Assembly (NCBI GenBank): GCA_035222895.1
Contig: JAVYIG010001817.1
Location: 124,001 to 188,000, forward strand
Direction of reading: 5' to 3'
From: Strongylocentrotus droebachiensis
Taxonomy: Eukaryota > Echinodermata > Echinoidea > Camarodonta > Strongylocentrotidae
DNA: 64,000 nt
Below the pieces are notes generated by a model, which was not told the origin of the DNA, made no database searches, and saw only the letters and a list, made by a program, of their open reading frames with translations. Positions within the stretch are counted from its first letter, which is position 1; every line of letters begins with the position of its first letter. Of the stretch, positions 25,697 to 37,600 are shown one piece after another. The position numbers and the translations under genes are program-made.

Positions 25697-28600
25697 TCAA
25701 TAATTAAACTTGGTCATCTTCCTGACGACATCCAACCGTTGATGAATCTCAGCACACTTCTTGAAATCACCACAGGTTAGCTCAGGCCGCTTCTCGTGCA
25801 GCCAATTAAACAAGTAGAGTGTTGAGCTCTTAGTCAGAGAATCAACGTATCTCACTTCCTCAAACCTCATCTTATAGTAGTAAGCAAAGACCTTCCAGTC
25901 ACTGCCCGTATTGGTCTCTGGATCCAGCATGATCTTCAGCATCTCTCTGCAGCGGTAGTCCATGTCTTTGATGGGAAAGTCTGGAGGATCCTTGGGCTCC
26001 TCAGGAAAGTCCGTGGTGAAGAGAGGACGACGGGGACTGTTGATTCTAGGGGGAGTGGTGTGCACTCTTTCATCATCTGCAGGATGCCAAAGAAGTGAGG
26101 TTAAAGGTCATGTATGGCATTGGTTGGTCAAAGGTGCATTTCAAGTTTGATGAATAATAAGCAAATAAATGTGATCCTTCACCCTGTATTTACATTTTAT
26201 TATTGATTTTGTCATTACAATAAACTGCCTTTAAAAAGTGAGTTTGATACATCCTCCTTATCTCATTCAATATCAGCCGATGTTAGTATAAGAAAGGAGC
26301 CATGAAAAAGATAAATATCAATTCGGAAGTCTGACCACGGACATATTATGGATGGACATTCATCGTGATTCTTTCTTTGATCAAACGAGATACACCGGAT
26401 TTTAAATCACAACCAATCCAAATATAACCTCTATCTGGTAATTTAAACATGTTTTTCAAAATAAAAAACAGTACACGGAACAACAACTTCTGATTATATA
26501 CCAGAACTGCACATCGATTTCCCATGATTGAAGAGATTTATTATCTTTACGCACCAATGACCTTATAAAACTATTAGAAGGCCATGATCTTTATAAGCCC
26601 TGTGCATTGTAACTCTGGAATATTATGAGGAAATTGGGGGAAACAAGATTTTAAATCACAACCAATCCAAATATAACCTCTATCTGATAATTTAAACATG
26701 TTTTTCAAAATAAAAAACAGTACACGGAACAACAACTTCTGATTATATACCAGAACTGCACATCGATTTCCCATGGTTGAAGAGATTTATTATCTTCTGC
26801 GCATGTAGATTAACATGTGTAAAATCATTATCTTGATTCTGTCCCGCCTTATTGGTGGCGACCTCATGAGATCAAAACGAAAAAACATGCACAGAATGCT
26901 ATTGAGACGATATTGACGGAGACAATCACAATGAATACGTTAACAAAACGACGAATGTCCATCTGTAATAGGTCCATGGTCTGACAGAAGACAGGCAATT
27001 ATAGACATACTCTTTTGTGTGGAATCTTACCATTTTGATTGCCCTCATCTCTCACTCTCTGGCCTGCTCTTGTTGGTGGAGGAAGAGAATGGAATTCAGG
27101 TCCAATCACATTGACTGGTAAATTTTGGCCAGAACCCTCTGTCAGAAGTCAAGTCAATGTAGAAACAAGATAACAATTTGATAGTTAAACAAAAAAAATT
27201 AAATGAGGCCATCAACTCATTAGTCTATAATTACATTGAAAACACTATCAAACAGATGGCTATATTTCCTCCAAAAAAAACCCAACAAAAATCAAGGTAT
27301 ACATCCTTTTACGACAATTACAAATCAAACAAAATGTAAAAAGAGGGACTAATTATGATTATCATTCTATTGAACAGCAGTGGTGATGTTAATATAGTCA
27401 GATAATGAAACTATTCATGAACCAAATGGATAAAACACATTCCTGGTAATGTATTGCTTTGGTATTTACTTTCAGTGTTAAATTCTCTTCTGAAGTATTT
27501 CTTTACCAAGAACTGTGTGCTTACCTCTGTAATCTTCTTGTTGGAAAGCATCTTTGCTGTTCGGATTGGTAGCAAACGGAAGATTAAACGGAGACCGATA
27601 TTCATGTTGGTTGTCATCAGCACATTGAACAAATGGCTTTTCTGCTGACCCAAATGATGTATTGCTCTGCCTTGACATGGGACCTGGCATGTTAAGAGAT
27701 GTTGTTGCGGGAAGAGATGCAGGCCCCTCGTTGGTGTTGATAGGATTGGGGTTCGTTTCCAAGGATGCAAACCGATGCGACCGCCATGATCCCTCTGATG
27801 GGGCAGTGGAGACCACAGATGGAGTGATTCCACTGGGGTATTCTTGATGGAGAGAAGCAGCAGGTGCTTGAGGTTCAGACATATGGATGTCTCCCGTGTT
27901 ATCTCTTCTTGGGATCTTGTTTCCAGAGGGCCTCTGCATACCATCATCATGTGGAGCAGGCCGAATATTTTGGAGTATCTCTGCTGCAGTGTAGTGGCCG
28001 TTTCTTGCAGGAGTACATACATTATTGTGTCCTGCTGCTGCAGGGTACTGGCTCTCGTTGCTGCCTGGATTTAAACCCGATGGACACTCAAAGGTTGCAT
28101 CGCTTGTTGGTAGCACTGGTTCCTTGGATCCATACGGCAGGGAATGGATGGAAGTGAGAGGCATTGAGTCTCCATTAGCCAGGTACTTGTCAGTATCTGA
28201 GGATGACTTTGAAACTGTTGCTTGGTGATAGACTCCAGATGAACTGTCCCTTGATGTTGGTAAGTGTCCCGAAGCTTGATGACCTTCCTGGCTGCCGTCA
28301 CTCTGAGATGGGGTAAGTGGTGGTCTGCTTTGATGAACATAATCTCCCATCGGAAGATGGCTATTCCATGAATCTCCGTTAGCTCCAACGATCTTCCAGT
28401 CCTGGTTCTCTGATCTACCTCCACTTGAAGGCTGTGCATTGATGGGCTGACCATTGCCAGGGTTACATTTCCCACCCGACGTGTAACCTGCTAAATCCTT
28501 GCTGTTAGAGGAATATCCTGAGGGTAATACCCTTCCTCCTTGCTGATTCTGGTTACTTGGGTTTCCTACCAATCCCATCGTAGAGCTGAGACCAGGAGGG

Positions 28601-31600
28601 AAAGGACTGGTCCTCATCTGGACCTTGCCTTCCTGAGAGGACAGGTAACTGGGTTCACTCATCTTACGGTCATCGTTTGGAAGCTGGTGACTGGTATCCT
28701 GTGCAGCTGAGGGTGGGTTGGCTTCTGTACTGTCAAATGCTTTATCTACTCCTGACAGATTTCCAGTGCGGTGATCTGAAATCAAGAGCATAATAATGAA
28801 AATTTAGAAAGACTGCCAACAAATTAAATGAAATTCTGTAGTTTTTAGTTCAACTAATTAAGAGATGAATAACCTCATGAATTCATCTCATGAAAAATGT
28901 TTTTACATAACTCATTGGGGATGCCTTTGTTTTTTCCATACCCTCCCTGAATACGGTACATTTTGAATTTACAAAATTACTACATATCAGCACTAAATTA
29001 GCAAACAAATTTTTTCAGCGCATTTATCAATTGCTTAACATGATTGAATATTTCATGAATTACAAAAAACAGCTAAATAAAGCATTTTGAAGATTTAATT
29101 TGCATATGTGTGCAAACTGAACTAATTTTTACCCAACACAACACCTTTGGTAGTCAATTTATTTGATAGACATGCAGCATGTCCAACATCATATAATAAT
29201 CATAACAACTTTTGCATGGCTTATGTTTTTCTTAGTCCTATTTCAATTAGATATAGTTTGTCTAGGAGAGTGATGATGGGTCCTGTTGAAGCACATGGTG
29301 ATATTTTGTATGTAAAAGACATTACTAAGACCTCCAAATCACCACAAAACATTATTGAAACAAGAACTGATGAAATCAATATCAAGCACTGCCAGGTTAC
29401 TTTTCAGTTTTGCATCTTATTAAATGGATCACCGTGACGTTATTTTGTTTGGTCTTACCCAGGGCAAGCTTAACTCTGTTGATGAGATCCGTTGTATCTA
29501 TGGTTCCATCCTCATGTCTCTCAAGTGAAATAAACATCAGATCAGCCATCTTGGGGAAGTCCCTGATTATCACATGGCGATTAACTCCCAGACACATGTG
29601 GACCACTCTCTTCAGGGAAGCCCTTAAAATCAAGGCTGACGTACAAACACACAAAAACAAGTTGCTTGTTTAATCATTAAACAACCATTACAAAGTCAAT
29701 TAGGACTCTATTTATAGGATTAACCACTGACATCAATTCTGATAATGTATCAGATGACATGTATTACACCGAACAAAAATAAAGATTAAGATCGGCAAAT
29801 ATAGAAGTAAACATATCAAATTTTCTGAATGGCCTCAAATGTAATACCAGTGAAGTGAATATTTTAAAGGATAACATAGTTAGATTAAATCATACATGTT
29901 TAGCAACCTTAAATTTACTCCCTGGAAACAATGAAAGTGAGATCAAATATAATCTGACATTGTCGTTTAAGTCCTACGTTACAGGGCATGTAATGAGGCT
30001 AATATTCAAATGAATAAACCCAAATCTCATAGTATTTGAAGGCCCTAGAAATGAAAATGTATTTTTCCTTCTAAAAATGAAGACACATGCAAATACTAAT
30101 TTGTATAAAAATAACACCAAAGCAAAAAATATAATGTTTTCGTTAAAATTGTCTAGCGCTTTTCAAAAGATGAAATTATAAAAGACTACATCTTCATTTT
30201 TATGTTTACACAATGGGGGAAAACCAACAGAGAGAAGAGGCCAAGAGTCTGTGAACCCCATTTAAAAATCTGATCAACATTTACCTTCAAAGTGGTTTTT
30301 GTGTGGTGATCCTGTCATGATATCCAGTAGCCTTTGACACCAAGTAATGACTCCAAGTGTATTGGGACCATCATTGTCAATGATACTCTTTACTTCTGAC
30401 ATCACTATCTCTGGGATCTGTTGATCTTTGTGACATGAAAAAAGATACAGAAAAATGGAGGTACTTGTAAAATGGATAAGTTGATATAGCCAAGGGGTGG
30501 GGGATGAGGGGGCTGAGTGAATAATATACACAAAGAAACAAAACAAAAAAAAACCTCATTACACAACCCTTTATTACTTTTTGTATTTCTTATAATTAAC
30601 ATCTAAATTATATATTTTACCAAACTTTATAAAGGAAAATATCAAATTCTTCATTTTTTTAATGAGAGCATTGGTGTAAATATATATGTATTTCTTGCAT
30701 GTGCATATAGCTCGAGGTCATTAGTGATCATTAAAACAGATGACTCCCAGTTAAGCAAGCACAGGGCAGGATGTTACATTATGATGGAAGCACTCTATCC
30801 AGGTCATGTTTCCATCTTGTAGTTGATTTAATTTTATACAAATATTTAACCATGTCTGCTGTTCGATTTCAAACGGACTATGAAAGTTGTAGAATACGTA
30901 AAAAATGGAGATTGGAAGATATGGCCTACCTTGTATTCTGTTGTAGAGTTTGTATTTAGTTGGATCCATTAATTGAAAGCCATCTTCAAGCTCTGTACTG
31001 ATTTCCCTGACTGCTTGCTTGGCTGCCTTGTCACCTCCATGGACGATATGAACTGTGCGGCGTCAAATCAATCAAATTAGAAATACCATTATCCCACTAT
31101 CATGTGGAAGCATGGGTTTTGGATCAATTTTAAAAGAGAATCAGCCTTAGAGAGCTAATTTATCATTGTTATCAAATTAAATAATTTAAATATGTTTACA
31201 TGTACATGTATGCAGCCCTTTAATACTTTGCAAACTTTGTCCAGCTTGATTACCAATTCCACTATCATTTTTAGATTTTGTGTTTCATTAAACTTAGCTT
31301 TGGCTTCACAATCAAGTCAAACTGTCTAAATGAAGCAAATCTTGTTCTTGTGATACAATAGCGAAACAACAAGTTGAACTGAACAAGCACAAGCATATAT
31401 TATCAGATAAAAATGGGAGGAAATCTAGAATTCTCCGAGATGTAAACATCAAACAAACCTACAACAAATTCTCAGCTCAGAAAATATCTTCCAAAGAAAA
31501 TCACAATTGACATATATTTTTGCAATTTTTGCAAGTTTCTTGCCATGGAAATAGCCATGCTTAACGATTTATAAGTTTCATGTTGTATAAGTTTCTATTT

Positions 31601-34600
31601 AAACAGTATTACCTGAATCTATTTCAAGTGTAGCATCATCCCTCATAGGGATTCCTGATGATGCAGCAGCCTCTGATTGGCTATCAGCTGGACCTGGTTA
31701 GAAATATATAACAATAAACATGTCAAGAGTGGATGTGTAATGAATGGGAAAGAGGGAGTGAGGTGAGGGGGGGGGGGGGGGGGTAGGAAAAGAGACACAA
31801 AAAAGGGAGATGAAGAAGGTTATAATGACAAAAGCTGTACATTACATCGAGACAGACATGGAAAGTGACAAACAAGTGGGATATCAAATCAAATCATTTC
31901 ATATTGCTACTACCGGAGTAAAATCAAGTTTTATATATATCACATGATCACACTCATTGGAAAGAGAGAAGATGAAAAGTAAGAAAAAATAGAAAGAAAA
32001 GCACAGAGGGAATGGAAAAAGAGGAGGGAGAGATAGAGAGAGAGAGAGAGAGAAAGAAATAGAGAGAAAGGAAAAGAAAAGGGGAGGAGATGGATGAATA
32101 TATATATGGTCACATATGTACTAACACATCATTGTGCAACTAGGTGGGGGGGGGGGGGGGGGGGCGGGGAATGATGTAAATGTACAATGTAGGTCCCTAA
32201 TAAAAATAAGAGGAAGTACATTTGTATATCATACAAAATAAACCCAAACCTCCAAAGATAATAAATATATTAATGAGACAACACAGGTCCATATGAAGAG
32301 AGGAAAGGAGTGATAAAGTAGAACATCAATGACAAAGTGGAATGAATTAGGGGGGTGTGGAGCCATTAGAAACTGTCCAAAAAAAAAGTGACAATAAACA
32401 GATAGGGCAACAATTTACATTGAAATATGACTAAGTGGTAAAGAATGTTTTACTTTATAAAAATATCAATATTTACGTAACAGCCGGTGCCTCTTGGATG
32501 AAGACTATAAGTATCGAACCCATCTCCAAAAAATTAAATGCAAGTCCTAATAACATTGAAAGTCAAGTTGTATAAGTTGACAGTAGAGCTTTATATTTAT
32601 AAGGTGTTGGGTGTATGCAATAATTTGATTTATCTGAAGATTTTAGTTTACAAAATCACAAAGAAAGAGGTGAATTTACCTTCAGTTGAAAGTAGCCGAA
32701 CAATTTCATCAGGCTGGTTTGAATATATTAGAAATGATTCTACAACAGATCCAAAAATGATTACCTGTGTGGCAGTTTAGGTGTCAAAGTCTAGACACCT
32801 TTGTTAGTACGCCAGTACATTTCTGAAGGCCTTATCTGGACTTAAAAAAACAAAATTGTAACACAGATATGTAATCTAGGGATGTGTCATAGTAATCATT
32901 TCTAATAACCTTAAGAATATCAAAAACTTAGAACAAATATTACAAAATTAGTGCTAATGTACGCCTTACCTATCCATTGCTTTAAGATGGCCTTGGCAAA
33001 GCTTGGTAACTTCATGTCGCTTGGATCCGCTCTGCATTTCACTCCAAACTTGTTCACTCTGAAGTGGTCTACAAATCTCTGGGAGAAAGCTTCTTGAAAG
33101 ATAGGATCTGAGGGCGTCAAATCTTTGTCCCATAAGAGTGCCAAACGACGCTCATTCCTTGATGTGCCTTGGTCTTTTAAGATTAAGTCTGAGGAGGAAG
33201 ATATGAAAATCAACCGCATATCATATGGGAGAGAGACTGAGGCTGAGGGTCAGAAGGACGTTACCTGGTATAGGTTACATAGAGGCTGTTCACACCGGCA
33301 GAGATAGCGCGCGCTATGTCTGCGGTTTGGAAGGTCCAACGTCGTTTCGATCCGCCCAACAGCGAGCCACGGCGAGCCAAAACGGCGTGCCACTGGAGCA
33401 CCTCTTGGGGGTGGTCCACGAGAGATAGCGCGGTCTAGCGCGCGCTAGAAAAAAGGGGGTGCTACGATAGACCGCGCTATCTCATTGCGTTGTGAACAGC
33501 CTCATTGATGCCCTTCTGGCTCTCGGCAGATGATATGCAAACGTACACATAAGCTTATTTATAAACTTACTTAAGAAATAAAATAATAACCCTAACCCTA
33601 ACCCTAACCCAATGGCCTGGAAATCTAGGGTGTAATATTCTTAACTCCTTTAATCCTAGATACACCATTTTCACTAAGGAGGCGCGATAGCTCAGTTGGT
33701 AGAGCAGTGGTCTTGTAATCCGATGACCCGGGTTCCACACCAAGTCGATGCGCAAGTGCCCTTTGGTAAGGCATTAATCCTCATTACCAGGTCCCTCGGA
33801 GAGGACCTCAAGCCGTCGGCCGTCTGGTTGCGTACTTACAAGCATTAATGCTTTCTTAGCAGTCAGGTATTTAAATAACCACCATCACCACTAACTATGT
33901 TCAAAAATAATTGTGCGAGTACAAAAATATTTGAAAACAGAGGATAATGAGAATTTTTAGATAAGGGTATTACTAATTCAAACAGTCATCTTTTTTCCCC
34001 TTTTCTTCCCTCCATCTTTATTAATTGAATAATACGTACATAAGAAAAACATAATTATATTGAGTACAAAGAAAAACACATGAATTATACTTATATCACA
34101 AAATTAATTATATTTAAAAAAAAAGATAATCAACATTTTTTTCCAGAGGTAATACTTTTCAACATTTGCCCTCCATAATATTTCCTTTAAATAAATGTTG
34201 TATATGTTTTTAAAATTATATTTTCTTCTTTGCATAAATACAAAAAACATAAGAAGCTATATTAGTTAATAGATTAATAGATAACTGGTGGTTAATAGGT
34301 TTCCAGACTAGTATGCAAGAGACTTGCACAGTCATGACAGTCAGGAGATGGCATGATGTAATGGGGAAATCCCCATTTCCCTTGATTTCTAAGAATCATG
34401 GGAATCAAAGAGGCCATAGCTTCCTTCACATGTTAAAGCCTTCAAAAGCATTTGTAACCGCATGAGTCACCATGTTTTGATGATAGCAGCATGTACGGTA
34501 GAGTGGGTATTATTCCTCATGTATTGTCAATAGCTACTAGTACCGATGGGAGATCAAGTGTTGAATAAATAATAAATAACCACAGTTGTGACTGCCTATT

Positions 34601-37600
34601 GAGTTGAGACCATGCACAAGTCTGGTAGCACTGAAGTGTTTCAATCCTTGTGGTTATATGGTTGTAATGGTCGGATTCCCTATTTAAATGCCACATTCAG
34701 TTCAACAACCTTGGGCAGCGTATATCTCCACATGTGGAAGTACAGAGGCATTTAGATAGGGATCTAAATGTCACAGGGGTTAAGAAAGAAAAAAAAAAAC
34801 TACCCTGAGGCAACGTATGTATACATTAGGTAGCCCAAATCTTTGGATTTCGGTCAAGCAAAGTTTTAATTTTAAAATGTAAAATTGTGTTATTATACAT
34901 GTACATTGTACTCATCCTAATTTCCATAAATGTTGATGAATATTTCATGTATGTAAAGGAAAGGTGACATAAGGATAATAAAAACCTTTATATACCTCTC
35001 TTTAGAAATCTAGCCTTCTGATTGGTCGAAATTGGAGTCGTGATTTTAGCCATTCCCATAAAGAAACAAACAATGCCACTATCGGTTAATGGTTCACGAG
35101 TGAGATTCCAGCAAGATTCCGGGTACTGGGAAAATAGTAAAATTTTGCTGCGAGGATCCCCACTGGTTTAAGTGTTAAAATTTAGTTTGTGCAAGCGCGG
35201 ATACCACACAGTGCTTTTTGCTGCGATTCCCAAATGATTGTAACATTCAGTCATCTTTCCAGCATCACAGATTTTCTGTGATGTTTTAATCAATCTGTAC
35301 TCAAGAAAAGGATAAGGTAACAATTCTTGGTCGATTTTTGTGTCAATTCGGTATACATGTATAAAAGATATATCGACTGCTTAATATTCGAGGCCTGGCT
35401 GTTGGCTCTCAGGGACGTTGCATCCTCCGATGACCCCTCGGCGTGCCACCCACCCAGGCGCGCCTATAAAATAGCCAGGCCTCTCATAGCAGTTGATATC
35501 TATACTAGTACATTTCCTGTAATATTGAGAAATACACATCAATCTGGTACCATGAACCTATTTTTTCCTTTTTTGGGTAAGGTAAGGTCACAAGTGATCT
35601 AAAACCACATCCTTTGAAAGTTTTCTGCTGCATCATAAAACTTTATCAGTACAAATACAGGGCCAGCGAATCAATACTTATTAATCATACTTGTATGTAA
35701 ATAAATACAAATAAATATATTTATGGAAACTGAAATATGCATACCGTGTTTGTTACTCTATTTCAAATTGCATGTGAATTTACCAAAGGCATGTATAAAA
35801 AGAAAGAGATTTATGTCTAGAACACAAAGAATCTTGTTAATGAGTGTCCTTGTGGTTCCATGGCAGGAAATAAAATGTACAAAATCGAGCAGTGGCAAGG
35901 TAATGTTTTAATTCTTTAACCTTGACTAACAACCTGTCTAGGTTCAACAACCTGTAAGTCTGAACATGTGCCAAATATTTGATCATCATTACAGTCGGGA
36001 CATTCTAGAAGACCGACAGCCCATGAGACTTACAATGTCGGTCTCATGAAACCTCTAATAACTAATCAGAAGGCCAGCAAGACTGACATGTGGAATCTCG
36101 TGGGCTGTTGGTCCCTGTGGGCTATTACAGATTGTGGCCATTGTAGCTGTACTAGTTTACATCATATTCCCTTAAGAATAAAAAATATAGTTCATTAAAA
36201 GTACATTCCAAAATAAACTGCAAACTTGGTACATATGTTCATGGATACATGCTGTTGCACTAATTGGATTCTGAATTGTACTGCAGTCCCAAGAGGCAAA
36301 CCACTCATAGCAGGAAATATTCCTTGGTTTATTTTCTATTTAATCCTATCACAAATATTTTAAGTTATTTCCAAAATTTCAATCTTTTTTTCAGATAATC
36401 AACAAGAGTTCTAAATTGGGATTATATTTGGAAAATTATAGTCTTATGATAGAAATCAAACTGTAATAGTGAGCCATTACAATAAAAGAGGTTTTTAACA
36501 GTCATGGCATCATCATTTTTTTCAAAGGCACCTTAGAAAACTTCACTGGGCAGTAACATGTTGCATATTATTACACAGCACTTATACATGTCCATGTAAA
36601 GACACCTGTACTCCAACATAAGGGTGCATGAGCATTGCACGTGAACAAACACTATGGCACTGTAAAGCAAGGCCTTTGACAAGCACCAGATACATGTACA
36701 GTCCGATGACATGGCAGTTTTTAGGGAGATTAAATGGTTTTTACCTTGGAATGTCTGGGAAATTTCCTTGTTATTTTTCATAACTTCACAGAGACGAGAT
36801 GAGAGAAAGATGATTGCCTTACAGCGAGGTTCATCTTGATCCAGATCCCTCATCTTCTCTACAATATACGTTGCGACGTTATCTCCTAGAATTGCAAGAA
36901 GAAAGGAAAGAGGTTCACTTCTGAATGTGTTTCATTACGGCACCTTGGCAATGATCATGTTGTTCAGACATGGTGTAGTTAAATACCTCTTATGATAGGT
37001 TACTGACTTTCACGCTATGATGACATTTCCTCCGTCACCTTCTTCTTGTCTTGATCGTGTCATTATCATATATTTCCCTTTACTAGTAATCAACCTCTAT
37101 AGTTCATACTGTTGGCTGTGAAGGAGAAATAATGTAACTTATCATATAAAGGGGTGACATCTTACACCAGATCTTGTCAACAACCATATTCTTGAATCAT
37201 TATGCTCAGGTGAGGAACCACTAATATCAAAATTTTACCCTTGACCCTACGATGGCCACTTCAATACTGCATGAGGTCTAACCATAAATAGTATGGACCG
37301 TACACCCAATTTAGTGCTAAAGAGTAAACAAAAAACTCACACAAATCCTGCACATGTACAAAACAAATAGGAGACAAATATGAATTATTGTTCAAATACT
37401 TATCTTTAAATGTGGTGCTCAAAAATCATACTGCTACGGTGATACCATGATAAATGACTGTAATAAATTTGTTCTGTAATTTCCAGCCAATTCCAAGCTC
37501 ATAATCATGTAGCTTTGATGAGTATTGAACAGTGGGGTTAGAAAGTTTAGCGAATCAATAGAGGCCGTCTTAAAATATTTTAGTACAAACTACATGTACA

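Noticed and set aside
27411..28157. Several overlapping frames on both strands at 27.4-28.5 kb
   Set aside because: Shadows of the 1251-nt exon 9 of the death-domain gene, which alone continues in phase into neighbouring exons.
33679..33752. tRNA-Thr gene
   Set aside because: A and B boxes are present, but the acceptor stem does not close and a SINE body with tail follows.
34371..34384. NF-kB-type site GGGGAAATCCCC in an intron of the death-domain gene
   Set aside because: A single short palindrome deep in a large intron is expected by chance; nothing links it to a promoter.
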